In this document: positions 22,457 through 32,063 of the stretch, in pieces
How the letters are laid out: each line of letters begins with the position of its first letter
How positions within the stretch are numbered: the stretch's first letter is position 1
Virus record (IMG/VR): IMGVR_UViG_3300020731_000031
Span: 1-46,073 of that record
Source: a virus
Length of the DNA: 46,073 nucleotides
Direction: 5' to 3' (one strand)
Notes under the pieces: generated by a model
The model's database searches: none
Told to the model about the DNA's origin: nothing
Seen by the model: only the letters and a program-made list of their open reading frames with translations
Program-made: the position numbers and the translations under genes

Positions 22457-25400
22457 ATGTCAAGAAACGTATTGTTGGAGACAGATTACACATTCAATCC
22501 GTCTACATACACTCTTACTATTAATGAGCGTTGGATCCGTCCTGAACGAATCATGATGATCACCAACGTTACTCGTAACGTTATTCTTTATAACTTCTCT
22601 GATTCTACCACACAGTACACGTCGGTAACCAAGATTGATAATGGAAGCAATATCTTCTCAACCGCTATTGTACTAAACCCAACATACTTTTCTGCAAACA
22701 TGCTGTCTACAGACCTTATTCAGATCTATGTAGATGACTACGCTCAAACCATTATTCCAGAAGAAACTTATACAGACGCTGTACAAAAGCAGCGCGTTTC
22801 TACACCGCAGTCTTTGATTGATACCGACTTTGAATATTCAGTTCAGCCTTCTAAGTGGGAAACAATCTTCTTAAATGCTAACTACCCAACATATTTCCCA
22901 AAGCCAAATGGCGGTAATGCGATTACTGCTACCTCTATTTTTGGTGATGGTGCAACCCCACGTTCTATTATTACAGTAACAACATCTGTACCACACGGTT
23001 TAGTTGCGGGAAATATCGTACAGGTTCAAGAGACTCAAAATGCACGTGTTGAAGGCTCATCCCAGATCCTCTCAGCACCTACAACGACTACCTTTACATA
23101 TCGTGCAAAAGGTGTAGTAGCCGGTGAAACAATTTACTCAAATCTTTCTACAGTATACGGTGGAGACGTATTTGACGGTGCTCACATCCCTGGTGGTAAC
23201 TATCCTGGAATGGGTAACGTAACTGGCGGTATTAATACCATGAACCAGTGGACCGCATCTACAGACGGTGCAGCCCCATCTACAATTACCGCAGTATTCC
23301 AGTACCCACACGGCCTATATCCAGGAACCCCTATTTCGGTATCTGGTACAAACAGCTTTGATGGTGACTACATCGTTAAGCAGGTACCCGCTACTAACCA
23401 AATAGTATTTACTACTTATAATCAGTACCCAACAGTTTCTGTTCCAAGCACGGGCCGCATTATGGCTAAGGCAGACGGCTATGTAATTCACCGCCCATAT
23501 GATGCCGGTGTTGCTATCACAACGTATAACAACGTGCCTGGAATGCAGACTATTCGTCAGACCCGCCGTTACTTCCGCTACCAAGCTGGTAAGGGCATGC
23601 AGTTCTCAACTGGAGCAAAATTAACTCCTACATACAATATTGATTCTATCTCTATGTCTGGTGGTTCTATTGGAACCCAGACAGTAACAGTAACAACTGT
23701 TGAAGACCACGGTCTTCAAGTCGGTGCTGGAATCTATCTAGAAAACGTTCTTACTACTGCTTCTAGCGGATATAACCCTTACAACGGACAGTTTACCGTT
23801 ACTGCGGTTACAAACTCAAACGTATTCCAATTCCAAGTTACCCTAACTCAGGCAGTGGCTTTCACAGATCTAACACCTACAGGGCAGTCTGCATATGCCC
23901 ACGCAATTACTTGGTGGGGTTCAGAAGCCCGCGCAGGCATGTTTGATGAGCAAAACGGCTTCTACTTTGCATATGATGGTCAAGAGCTTTATGTTGCTCG
24001 TCGTCACTCTGAGAAGATGATTTCTGGTCGTCTTAACCTTACACAGTACAGCCCACAGGTTATTGGTGTTGGAACACAGTTCCGTAAGCAGCTTAGGGTT
24101 GGACAAAAGATTGTCATCAAGGGTTCTAGCTACTTGATTACCGCAATCTCTAGTGATACAGTTCTTTATATCGCCCCAGCATTTAAGGGAACAACTACTA
24201 CGGGTGCTCGTGCAACCGTAACACAAGCCGTTCGTGTTCTACAATCACAGTGGAACATGGATAAGTGCGATGGAACCGGCCCTTCAGGCTATGTTCTAGA
24301 TCCAAAGCGCATGCAGATGATCTACATTGATTACTCTTGGTACGGTGCTGGAACCATTCGTTTTGGTGTTCGTGGCCCTAGGGGTAATGTCATTTACGTA
24401 CACCGCATCGTTAACTCTAACGTTAACCAGCTTGCTTACCAGAAGTCGGGTAACTTGCCTGCTCGTTACGAAGTAGACAACAGCCCAGTAACTTATGGAA
24501 CGTTGATCTCTGGAGCTACCGGTGTTGTTGGGGCAGCTCTTAACCCATCTGACCTACTTATGTATGTAACCGCTAATGAAATTTATGAGTGGCAGCCTTC
24601 CGGTTATGCAGTTATCAAGGATGACACTAACTATGAGATTGTTCAGTATTCCTCTATTGGTGCCCTAAACACCACGCTGAATGCCTATCCAATTACAATT
24701 AGTCAGCGCCGTGCTTCTGTAACCTTGACCTACCCAGATCAACCATTTACTTATTACGGCACATTAACAAACCAAATCTTTACTCCAGACTCTTCTTGGA
24801 ATGGTACTGGTGGTAATGCTCAGGTTTCAGTACAGCCTATTAACCAAAATTGCGCCCCTATCATTCAGCACTGGGGTTCATCGGTTGTTATGGACGGCGG
24901 ATTCCAAACAGACTTGCTCCCAGTCTTCACCGCTGGTATGCAGAAGTACGCGACGATTCAGGCAGGTACAACCCGTCCACTCCTAGCAATCCGCGTCTCC
25001 CCTACAGCAGACAACGCTATCGCCCGTAACTTTGGTGTACGTGAGCTTATTAACCGCATGGCCCTACAACTTCAGGCAGTGGCTGTACAGACTAATGGCT
25101 CATATCGTATTGACGTTATTCTAAATCCTTCATACTTAGCCTATACTAACTGGACAGCGGCTCAGCTTGCTACAAACCGTACATCGGTTACAGGTACCTC
25201 AGGACTTAACACAATTACTGTTGCAGACACAGGTACCTTGAATCTTACGGGTGTTACTGGTCTTCAAATCGGTATGGGTGTATCTGGAACAGGTATTGGC
25301 TCTGGAGCTACTATTACTAACATTCAGGGAAACATTGTTTACCTATCTGTAGCTAACTCAGGAACAGTCTCTGGAACAATCACATTTACGCCTACTATTG

Positions 25401-25789
25401 GCTATACCGGTCTTCCAAATGACTGGACTCGTGACTCCATTGGTGCCTCATCCCTTGCCCAGGCTATCTTTATTGATAACACCGGTAACGGACAGGGTGG
25501 AGTTCCTTATACAACTGGTTCCCCAGCCCCTTCAGGCATCATCTCCGGTGGTGACTCCGTCTTCTCATTCTTCTCAGAAAACGGTGCTGGAGCTACAAAC
25601 TTTAACTCATCCGTATACTCCCTGGTCGGTGGTAAGGATATCGGAAACTCATATATGTCTGGAAACGGTAACGTTTCTACTCCTGGCTTCCCAAATGGCC
25701 CAGATGTACTGGTAGTTACCGCAACAAACATCGGTACAGCCACCTCTCAGATCGCTGCTCGTCTCTCTTGGACTGAGGCTCAAGCATAA
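22457..25789 (+). CDS. Large virion structural protein, cyanophage-like, 1110 aa
   Basis: N-terminal region: SRNVLLETDYTFNPSTYTLT..., then VQKQRVSTPQSLIDTDFEYS followed by QPSKWETI near 108-135, a motif I associate with large structural proteins of T4-like cyanophages. The body has repeated beta modules with the motif SIITVTTSVPHGLVAGNIV and close copies (ITAVFQYPHGLYPGTPISV, TVTVTTVEDHGLQVGAGIYL), i.e. three tandem beta domains. Residues about 790-900 carry PINQNCAPIIQHWGSSVVMD and a RPLLAIRVSPTADN segment typical of the same family. An extra ITVADTGTLNLTGV-type repeat sits near 925-980. Probably a baseplate or fiber-base protein. Confidence 0.75.
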   Translation: MSRNVLLETDYTFNPSTYTLTINERWIRPERIMMITNVTRNVILYNFSDSTTQYTSVTKIDNGSNIFSTAIVLNPTYFSANMLSTDLIQIYVDDYAQTIIPEETYTDAVQKQRVSTPQSLIDTDFEYSVQPSKWETIFLNANYPTYFPKPNGGNAITATSIFGDGATPRSIITVTTSVPHGLVAGNIVQVQETQNARVEGSSQILSAPTTTTFTYRAKGVVAGETIYSNLSTVYGGDVFDGAHIPGGNYPGMGNVTGGINTMNQWTASTDGAAPSTITAVFQYPHGLYPGTPISVSGTNSFDGDYIVKQVPATNQIVFTTYNQYPTVSVPSTGRIMAKADGYVIHRPYDAGVAITTYNNVPGMQTIRQTRRYFRYQAGKGMQFSTGAKLTPTYNIDSISMSGGSIGTQTVTVTTVEDHGLQVGAGIYLENVLTTASSGYNPYNGQFTVTAVTNSNVFQFQVTLTQAVAFTDLTPTGQSAYAHAITWWGSEARAGMFDEQNGFYFAYDGQELYVARRHSEKMISGRLNLTQYSPQVIGVGTQFRKQLRVGQKIVIKGSSYLITAISSDTVLYIAPAFKGTTTTGARATVTQAVRVLQSQWNMDKCDGTGPSGYVLDPKRMQMIYIDYSWYGAGTIRFGVRGPRGNVIYVHRIVNSNVNQLAYQKSGNLPARYEVDNSPVTYGTLISGATGVVGAALNPSDLLMYVTANEIYEWQPSGYAVIKDDTNYEIVQYSSIGALNTTLNAYPITISQRRASVTLTYPDQPFTYYGTLTNQIFTPDSSWNGTGGNAQVSVQPINQNCAPIIQHWGSSVVMDGGFQTDLLPVFTAGMQKYATIQAGTTRPLLAIRVSPTADNAIARNFGVRELINRMALQLQAVAVQTNGSYRIDVILNPSYLAYTNWTAAQLATNRTSVTGTSGLNTITVADTGTLNLTGVTGLQIGMGVSGTGIGSGATITNIQGNIVYLSVANSGTVSGTITFTPTIGYTGLPNDWTRDSIGASSLAQAIFIDNTGNGQGGVPYTTGSPAPSGIISGGDSVFSFFSENGAGATNFNSSVYSLVGGKDIGNSYMSGNGNVSTPGFPNGPDVLVVTATNIGTATSQIAARLSWTEAQA

Positions 25790-25823
25790 TGATCCGAGTT
25801 AATGAATTCTTATCCCCCAAATT

Positions 25824-25832
25824 TGCTATAAT
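25824..25832 (+). promoter_or_regulatory. Putative extended -10 promoter (TGCTATAAT)
   Basis: Extended -10 (TG-n-TATAAT) in the 74-nt gap before the gene at 25864, leaving a leader of about 25 nt. Extended -10 elements can work without a -35, and none is visible. It shares the CTATAATT core with sites at 14997 and 32051. Confidence 0.55.
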
Positions 25833-25863
25833 TCTAGAAACCCCGGAAGGTCGGTAACCCCCA

Positions 25864-26202
25864 ATGACAAGCTACGCCTCGCTTAGTTCGCAGATCACGG
25901 CGCTAACAAATGATATGACCACCACTCTTGCTAGCGGTGTGTCAGCAGCCTCAGATTATGCATACTACGCAAATGCCCTACAAACCCTAGGAACGATGCT
26001 TGGCGTCAATGACATTGTTGCCGCGACATCTAACCAGGTATCTACTATTACTAGCACTGGAACAACCCAGGTTGGCCTAGTAAATACTGCTGGTACTACT
26101 CAGGTATCTGCAGTTAACTCTGCTGGAACGACTCAGATTGCAGCAGTAAACTCAACAGCAAATAATCTACAAACCTACGCATACATGGGAGTCCTAGCAT
26201 AA
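25864..26202 (+). CDS. Small fibrous protein with 11-residue repeats, 112 aa
   Basis: Residues 1-55 are helical Ala/Ser/Thr-rich. Residues about 65-102 contain three imperfect repeats of the type TGTTQVGLVN-TAGTTQVSAVN-SAGTTQIAAVN, an 11-residue period typical of trimeric coiled-coil stalks in phage fibers. A short stalk or adaptor for the next adhesin is likely. It has its own promoter candidate and shares 1 nt with the next gene. Confidence 0.7.
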   Translation: MTSYASLSSQITALTNDMTTTLASGVSAASDYAYYANALQTLGTMLGVNDIVAATSNQVSTITSTGTTQVGLVNTAGTTQVSAVNSAGTTQIAAVNSTANNLQTYAYMGVLA

Positions 26203-26504
26203 TGGCCACACCTACAGTAACATCTATTCGTCGTGGTACCGCTGGTACTAGCGACGCAGGTATTAGCATCAGTGCTTCTACCGCAGCAATTATCACTAAC
26301 GTTGTTTTGTCAAACAAGACAGCAAACACTCGCTACGTCACATTGACAATCGGCGGATACTCTTTCTGCACCTCTTTGCAGATTCCTGCAAACGGCACAG
26401 TGAACTTTGATGCCCGTCTAGTTGCTAGCCCAGGCGACCTAGTAGTAGTAACAGCAGACGCAGCATCAGCAGTCGACTATTTCATCTCAGGCATCTACCA
26501 GTAA
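26202..26504 (+). CDS. Small beta-sandwich virion protein, 100 aa
   Basis: Alternating hydrophobic strands (IITNVVLSNKTANTRYVTLT, LVVVTADAASAVDYFISGIY) suggest an Ig-like or jelly-roll fold. The plan, with strands built around an asserted NKT/T-rich centre and C-terminal VxYFxSGxx, resembles the proteins at 33126 and 36491 in length and style, and small virion proteins of aquatic myoviruses. Starts 1 nt inside the previous stop. Decoration or fiber-accessory role is inference. Confidence 0.65.
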   Translation: MATPTVTSIRRGTAGTSDAGISISASTAAIITNVVLSNKTANTRYVTLTIGGYSFCTSLQIPANGTVNFDARLVASPGDLVVVTADAASAVDYFISGIYQ

Positions 26505-26528
26505 CAACTAAGGAACAGGTAACTACTA

Positions 26529-29500
26529 ATGGCAATTTCCTCATATAAAGATCTAGTTGTCTTTCCTAATGACAACTCTGGTCGCGTTAATATCAAGGAG
26601 CAGGTTTTTACCACTAGCGGTACCTGGACGGCTCCTGCGGGCGTAAGCTCTGCACAGGTTATCCTAGTTGGTGGTGGAGGCGGCGGCGGTGGCGGTTCAC
26701 AGCTCGTTGCCGGTGGTGGCGGTGCCGGCGGTGCCGTTGTCGTACAGAATCTTTCTGTAACACCAGGGACTGCATACCCAATCAACGTCGGTGCAGGTGG
26801 ACAAGGTGGCCTTGGCGCACTTACCGCTGCAAACGATATTACATCTACTCTTCCAGGAACTAACGGTGGTACAACCACATTTGGTTCTGTAACAGTGTGG
26901 AACTACCTCACTAACCCAGACATGGACCTTAACGTCCTTGGTTGGGATCCTGAAGTTATTTACCGTATAGCTACTGGTGCTTCGGGTGCGACCTACATTG
27001 AGCTCTTCCCTAATGCTAACGGTATCGTTGCTGGTATGGCTCTTGTTGCAGGTCAGTTCATTACAACAGCTTCTCCTGAAGTTGCAACTTCAACCGGTGG
27101 TATCGGATCTAACGCAGTTGTTACCTCAGTTTCCGGTAACATCGTAAACCTTTCTGTAGCTAACTCGGCCGCAGTTCAGGGCGTTATCCGTTTTGATTCT
27201 ACAAACGTAACCCTTCAGCAGGGTCAAATCGCTTTTTACCAGACTAACCAGGCCGGTATTGATGCGCTTTCAGGTACAAATACCTTTACTAACAACACCT
27301 ACAACTCTAACCAGAGTGCAAACCTTTCTAACAACTTGTTACAGCCTCGTTTGTCACAGTTGGAAGATACAACTCTCATCTCTTCAAGCTACTTGAACCA
27401 GCAGGGTACTTCTCTAACAACCTTCTCTGTTACAAATACCTCGGTTCCTACAAAGCTTGCAGAAATGGTTGGACCAGTTCTTACAACAACTGCTTCTGGT
27501 ACAGCTGGTTCTTACACAATTACAATGGCAAGCACTGCAAATCTACTCCCTAATATGTTCGTGATTGCAGCTGGTTACCTTACAACAGGTACCTTCATCA
27601 CCAACATCTCGGGAAGCACAGTTACTCTTAACACCGCGGTTGCTTCTAACATGTCAAATACAACCGTTACAGTTTCATACAATGGAACTGTTGGTCAGAA
27701 CGCACTTGTAGCTGTAACAAGCACTTCTACAAGCACTGGTTCTCCTACCTGGATTAACTTCTCCTCAATTAACACAGGTACAGTTACCTCCGCTACAACT
27801 ACCTCGGTTGGTTCTAACGGTATTCCTTACATCCCAGGTCAGACCTACACCTTGTCTGCGTACGTTTACTCTAACGTAGCCGTACCAACAACAGCCCCAA
27901 TCTTGTTCCAGATTCGTTCTACTGGTGCAACTTACGGTGCTGCGTCTAACCTTGTATACTCAGGCGGTACGATTTCTTCACCTCCTGCTAACTCTATTGA
28001 CGGCGGTACATCTAACGGATTCTTCGTTCGTCAGGCACAACCAGCTCCAATGCTTGGGTACGGTGCGTCTGTAACCAACACATCTACAGGTACAAATAAC
28101 AGCGGTGCTACTCAGATCACAGTCTCTAGCACAGCAAACCTCGTAGCTGGTATGGTTCTTGCATCATCAGTAACCGGTATCGCAGCAGGTGTGGCTATCA
28201 GCGTAGTCAATAGCTCAACCCAAATCACTCTTAATACAGCGCTTACAGCAGGTCTTCCAGCAAGCACATCGCTTACTTGGCAGACACCAGCAGGAACTCA
28301 GTTCCTTGCAAGCGGATGGCGCCGTATTTCTGCAACATTCACTACACCAACTATCGCTGCAACCCTTGCTAACGGTACATATGCTTACGGCTCTACAGCC
28401 CAGTTTATCTACCCAACAATCGTGTTCCAGCACAACGCAGGTGTTTCGTACTTCATCGATAACCTACAGCTCGAACTTGGTGGAACCGCTACTTCATGGC
28501 AGCCTCCAGTCTATGGATTTGAAACCGGTTTGGTTGTTTCATCCAACTCAACAGACTTGGGTAACCTTGAGACAGCGCACCGCCCAGTTCGTGTTACTGC
28601 TGGTCAAACTTACTCAGCATCTATGTGGATCTACGGTGCAGGTACTGCTAACCAGTACCGTCCAATCAACGCCTTTATCGAATGGCTTGATGCGGATTAC
28701 AACGTTCTTTCACGTTCTGTCGGTCCAAACGTGTTCCTTGGCTTCTCTGGTTACCAGTCTAACCAGCAGACTATGCCAGGAGTTAACTACGGTGCTCGTA
28801 TTGGTGTTAACGGTGCAGTGGCTCCAACAGCTTCTTCATCTGGTTACCAGCCATCAGCAGGAGCTGCTTACGCTCGCGTAGGTTTCTCTGTCTACCAGGG
28901 AGCTCAGTCTTCTACAACTGGTCAGATTCAGTACGTTATGTTCTATCCAACTCTTGAATCCGGTTCAGCAGCAACTTCTCCAAAGCGTCCAGACGGCGCA
29001 ACCATCTACTACGAAGGCCAGACCGGAGCATCTCGTTTGATCTCAGGTTGGACCCTTGCAGCAGAAGGTGGCGGTGGTGGAGGTACCTATAACTCTAACA
29101 ACATCTACTGGATGTTTGGAGTTCAGGGTGCTAACAATGGCGGTCACGCTGCTTATAACTCTAACTCAGCTTACCTAACCCTTGCTGGTGGTGGCGGTGG
29201 ATCTTTGACACCTGGTCAGAATGCTCAAGTATTCACCCAGAGCTTGTCTAACTCTACAACCTCACAGTACGCTGCAGGATGGCAGACAACAGCTGCTTAC
29301 ACCCAGCCTTCGTTCCCAGCACGTGGTAACTTCGGTGGCTTTGCTATCATGAATATCAACACCGCTGGTAGCTCTGGTGCAAACATTCCTGGTTATGCTG
29401 GTGATGGTGGACAGGGTCAGCTCGTTTCAGGTCTTGCTTCTGGTTCATCTCTTGGTCTTGCATTCGGTGGTGGCGGCGGTGGAGCTGGCTGGTCTACCTG

Positions 29501-30404
29501 GTCTGTATCTGGTACCAACGAAAACATTCAAGGTGGTGCTACAAACAACACCACACCAGTTGGTGCTCAGTTCAACCCATGGATGACTCCTGGTAAGGGA
29601 TACGCTGGTGGCGGAAAGGGTGGCGGTAACTTCATCGTCGATCTAACCCAGTCAACAATCTCTACATGGGGTTCAGCAATGGGTAACTACTTCGCACGCG
29701 GTATCGACGCTATCGTTAACACCGGTGGCGGTGGCGGTGGAGGTTCGACCAACTTTGGTCAGACTCCAGATCAGCCAATCTTGCACTTCCCAGCAAACCT
29801 TGCAGTTTCTTATGAAGCTACAGGCCCTGAATACTACAAGTGGTTGCCTCTCTATAACGCGTTGACAGTTGAAGCTAACTCTTCAGCGGCAATCGTTACA
29901 GGTACCAACGGTCTTCGTGTAACTGCTCAGGATGACGGTAACGTTAAGATTGTAACCGAGTCACAGACCTTCCAGATCTTGCCTCGTACAGTTATCACAA
30001 TCCCAACCTTGGCAGCACGTCTAACCTCCTCACCAGTTGGTATTGCCAGCGCATTGTTCTCAGGAACAACAAAGCGTGCACGTCCAACAATCCGTTGGAA
30101 GGATCAGACCAACACGATTCTTCGTGAAGATCGTCCTCTAACAGATATCGTATTCACCGCAACTAACACCACTAACTACCTAGGTGTTAACGGAACTTAC
30201 ACAGTTCCTGGTGGATGGACCACATTAGCTGCTCCAGCTGGCGCATACCTCTTCGACGTAACATGGGAAATCGATTACCTCGATGCCGGTGACGTAGTAG
30301 ACTTGGATATGTCAGGTCTTGCTTACCTTGGATACAACTCCAATGGTGGTAACGGTGGAGACGGTGTTGCTATCGTCCGCTGGTTCGATAAGCAAACATT
30401 CTAA
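26529..30404 (+). CDS. Giant multidomain adhesin: glycine-rich domain with CBM-like insertion, 1291 aa
   Basis: Residues 20-120 begin a glycine-rich fiber domain: VFTTSGTWTAPAGVSSAQVI, a nine-Gly run, then TAYPINVGAGGQGG and TTTFGSVT. Residues about 120-838 are a large insertion with beta repeats (ITMASTANLLPNMFVIAAG and ITVSSTANLVAGMVLASSV) and at least two carbohydrate-binding-like jelly rolls, one ending YFIDNLQLELGGTATSWQPP. From about 841 (WTLAAEGGGGGG) the glycine-rich domain resumes and the protein ends GGDGVAIVRWFDKQTF, the standard end of such domains. Codon use matches the capsid gene, implying abundance. Likely the main host-glycan-binding fiber. Confidence 0.82.
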   Translation: MAISSYKDLVVFPNDNSGRVNIKEQVFTTSGTWTAPAGVSSAQVILVGGGGGGGGGSQLVAGGGGAGGAVVVQNLSVTPGTAYPINVGAGGQGGLGALTAANDITSTLPGTNGGTTTFGSVTVWNYLTNPDMDLNVLGWDPEVIYRIATGASGATYIELFPNANGIVAGMALVAGQFITTASPEVATSTGGIGSNAVVTSVSGNIVNLSVANSAAVQGVIRFDSTNVTLQQGQIAFYQTNQAGIDALSGTNTFTNNTYNSNQSANLSNNLLQPRLSQLEDTTLISSSYLNQQGTSLTTFSVTNTSVPTKLAEMVGPVLTTTASGTAGSYTITMASTANLLPNMFVIAAGYLTTGTFITNISGSTVTLNTAVASNMSNTTVTVSYNGTVGQNALVAVTSTSTSTGSPTWINFSSINTGTVTSATTTSVGSNGIPYIPGQTYTLSAYVYSNVAVPTTAPILFQIRSTGATYGAASNLVYSGGTISSPPANSIDGGTSNGFFVRQAQPAPMLGYGASVTNTSTGTNNSGATQITVSSTANLVAGMVLASSVTGIAAGVAISVVNSSTQITLNTALTAGLPASTSLTWQTPAGTQFLASGWRRISATFTTPTIAATLANGTYAYGSTAQFIYPTIVFQHNAGVSYFIDNLQLELGGTATSWQPPVYGFETGLVVSSNSTDLGNLETAHRPVRVTAGQTYSASMWIYGAGTANQYRPINAFIEWLDADYNVLSRSVGPNVFLGFSGYQSNQQTMPGVNYGARIGVNGAVAPTASSSGYQPSAGAAYARVGFSVYQGAQSSTTGQIQYVMFYPTLESGSAATSPKRPDGATIYYEGQTGASRLISGWTLAAEGGGGGGTYNSNNIYWMFGVQGANNGGHAAYNSNSAYLTLAGGGGGSLTPGQNAQVFTQSLSNSTTSQYAAGWQTTAAYTQPSFPARGNFGGFAIMNINTAGSSGANIPGYAGDGGQGQLVSGLASGSSLGLAFGGGGGGAGWSTWSVSGTNENIQGGATNNTTPVGAQFNPWMTPGKGYAGGGKGGGNFIVDLTQSTISTWGSAMGNYFARGIDAIVNTGGGGGGGSTNFGQTPDQPILHFPANLAVSYEATGPEYYKWLPLYNALTVEANSSAAIVTGTNGLRVTAQDDGNVKIVTESQTFQILPRTVITIPTLAARLTSSPVGIASALFSGTTKRARPTIRWKDQTNTILREDRPLTDIVFTATNTTNYLGVNGTYTVPGGWTTLAAPAGAYLFDVTWEIDYLDAGDVVDLDMSGLAYLGYNSNGGNGGDGVAIVRWFDKQTF

Positions 30405-30419
30405 GGAATAATTAACTAA

Positions 30420-30707
30420 ATGGGCTACTTCGCACTAATGAGCGGCAACCGCGTTGAACACGTGGTTGTCGCAGAATCTGCCGAAGATATCGTGGGTGGA
30501 GCTGATTACTACACAGCAGTGGACGTAACAGACCTCTACCCACGCCCGTCAGTTAACTGGACTTTAGAAAATAACATCTGGTATCCAGACACACTAACTG
30601 GTATATCTAAGACACTTTGGAACGGAATCGGCTTTGATACCCCGGTTGAAGTTCATGAAGAGAAGCCGGTATCAAAGCTTAAAGCCCTATTTGGAGGAAA
30701 GAAATAA
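30420..30707 (+). CDS. Small fiber-accessory protein, 95 aa
   Basis: N terminus MGYFALMSGNRVEHVVVAES and the later PSVNWTLENNIWYPD segment match a short phage protein type (FALxxNxxVxxVVVAEx...PGINWxxxxGxF) that accompanies fiber genes in many myoviruses and resembles tail-fiber assembly proteins in layout. The C terminus is basic (KPVSKLKALFGGKK). It follows the giant adhesin by 15 nt and shares 1 nt with the next gene. Confidence 0.65.
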   Translation: MGYFALMSGNRVEHVVVAESAEDIVGGADYYTAVDVTDLYPRPSVNWTLENNIWYPDTLTGISKTLWNGIGFDTPVEVHEEKPVSKLKALFGGKK

Positions 30708-31159
30708 TGGCAGTAACATCAGTTCCCCAGGTAATCGGGCAATCTCAAGACACCCTTATATACAACAGTGTAGGTGCTACAAGAGTTCAAACTTACAACC
30801 TTGGTAATGCTAACGCCGCTAACTTTGGTGCTTATAATCCACAGTCAGGAACCTTAACGGTTAACCCAACCAACGGTGCGTTGATACAGATTTCAAACCT
30901 TGTGGCTAATACAACTGTTAACTTTGTAGGTCTTCCAGGTGTCTATAATGACGCTTATGGCATGCCGATGTACCGAGCATCAACTTGGCTTGTTGAAGTT
31001 GTTGTCGGCAGCACATATACCCTTACATTTCCTAACGTAGTTTGGGACGGTGGAGCTGCCCCCTCCCTTGGTACAGGTACCGTAAGACAAACTATTCTTT
31101 TTACAAGCCATGATGGAACAACTATCAATGGCAAGCTTCTATATACAATGGCTTCCTAA
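30707..31159 (+). CDS. Tail fiber accessory protein, paralog 1 of 3, 150 aa
   Basis: First of three tandem relatives. The shared C-terminal plan is an aromatic strand (STWLVEVVVGSTYTLTFPNV), a VxWDGG or TWAG element, Gly/Thr turns, a phenylalanine-rich strand and S/DG-T-T-I-NGKLLY. N terminus MAVTSVPQVIGQSQDTLIYN. The pattern is common at tips of phage fibers. No membrane segment or catalytic motif. Confidence 0.65.
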   Translation: MAVTSVPQVIGQSQDTLIYNSVGATRVQTYNLGNANAANFGAYNPQSGTLTVNPTNGALIQISNLVANTTVNFVGLPGVYNDAYGMPMYRASTWLVEVVVGSTYTLTFPNVVWDGGAAPSLGTGTVRQTILFTSHDGTTINGKLLYTMAS

Positions 31160-31168
31160 GGAGATAAA

Positions 31169-31630
31169 GTGCCTCTATCACAGAATCCTCCAGTATTTAC
31201 AGGCTCAACACTTGCCTATAACACTGCTACAGCAGCTCTTAGTAAGTCAGCTATTACTACTCCGTCTGCTTCAAGCCAGACAGTAAACCCATTGGCGACT
31301 CCGTATATCCACGTAGTTCGGCCAACAAACTCAACATTCACGTTGAATCTTGATCTTTTAACTAACTACGTTGGTGTTGGAACTACTCAACCTAACGTAT
31401 ACAACCAAACACAGATTACAGCCCCTCTTGGATACCGTTGGTTTGTAAGCTTTGTACCCGCAACTGCTGGTAATCAAATTGCATTTGCTGTTACTAGCCC
31501 AGCTTCTGGAACATCTATAACTTGGGATAGTGTTAGCGGCGCACCTACAGGTGTTAGTACATTTGCTGTATACGAGTTTTACACCGCTGATGGTGTAAAC
31601 GTTAAAGGTAGAACGGTGGTGGCAGGATAA
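31169..31630 (+). CDS. Tail fiber accessory protein, paralog 2 of 3, 153 aa
   Basis: GTG start after AAGGAGATAAA. It carries the same C-terminal plan as its neighbours: YRWFVSFVPATAGNQIAFAV, TSITWDSVSGAPTGVS, FAVYEFYTADGVNVKGRTVV. Residues 1-60 are Thr/Ser-rich. Sequence has diverged far more than expected for a recent duplication, so each copy may bind a different partner or receptor. Confidence 0.65.
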   Translation: MPLSQNPPVFTGSTLAYNTATAALSKSAITTPSASSQTVNPLATPYIHVVRPTNSTFTLNLDLLTNYVGVGTTQPNVYNQTQITAPLGYRWFVSFVPATAGNQIAFAVTSPASGTSITWDSVSGAPTGVSTFAVYEFYTADGVNVKGRTVVAG

Positions 31631-32049
31631 TGCCTATTACAGAATATCCACAGCAGATTCAAAAGTCTACTAACGTATACATTAATGCAGGAACTACCTA
31701 TGCCGCCTGCTATCAGACATCTATTACTGGCACCATCTCTATGGATGCGCCTAATAAAAACGTAACAAATAGCTCTGCTTCCGGCTCCGGATACTGTAAG
31801 TGGATCCTATCTGGAAACGCAACCATTACTTTTAACACGTCTAGCCTTCCAACTTCTTATGGACATATGTGGTATGTAGAGATTGCTAATCCATCCACGT
31901 ATACAGTTGCTTGGACGGGAGTTACCTGGGCAGGTACAGCCCCAACACAAACAACAAACGGCCGTAGCATTTACCAGTTCTTTAGCCCAGATGGTGGGGC
32001 AACCATCTACGGCAAGCAGCTTGTAGTGAGCTTAGCTGGTACAGTCTAA
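31630..32049 (+). CDS. Tail fiber accessory protein, paralog 3 of 3, 139 aa
   Basis: Overlaps the previous stop by 1 nt. C-terminal plan as in the two preceding proteins: GHMWYVEIANPSTYTVAWTG, VTWAGTAPTQTTNGRSIYQF, FSPDGGATIYGKQLV. Starts MPITEYPQQIQKSTNVYINA, similar to the first paralog. It ends 14 nt before the glycosyltransferase start. Confidence 0.65.
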   Translation: MPITEYPQQIQKSTNVYINAGTTYAACYQTSITGTISMDAPNKNVTNSSASGSGYCKWILSGNATITFNTSSLPTSYGHMWYVEIANPSTYTVAWTGVTWAGTAPTQTTNGRSIYQFFSPDGGATIYGKQLVVSLAGTV

Positions 32050-32051
32050 GC

Positions 32052-32057
32052 TATAAT
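32052..32057 (+). promoter_or_regulatory. Putative -10 box (TATAAT) for the glycosyltransferase, leaderless
   Basis: Consensus TATAAT ends 6 nt before the ATG at 32064, so transcription from it would start at or next to the start codon. No ribosome-binding site precedes the ATG, which supports leaderless expression. Confidence 0.55.
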
Positions 32058-32063
32058 TAAGCT

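Noticed and set aside
26495-26878. Minus-strand Pro-rich open frame (127 aa)
   Set aside because: Reverse complement of the glycine-rich adhesin start; composition is explained by GGN codons.
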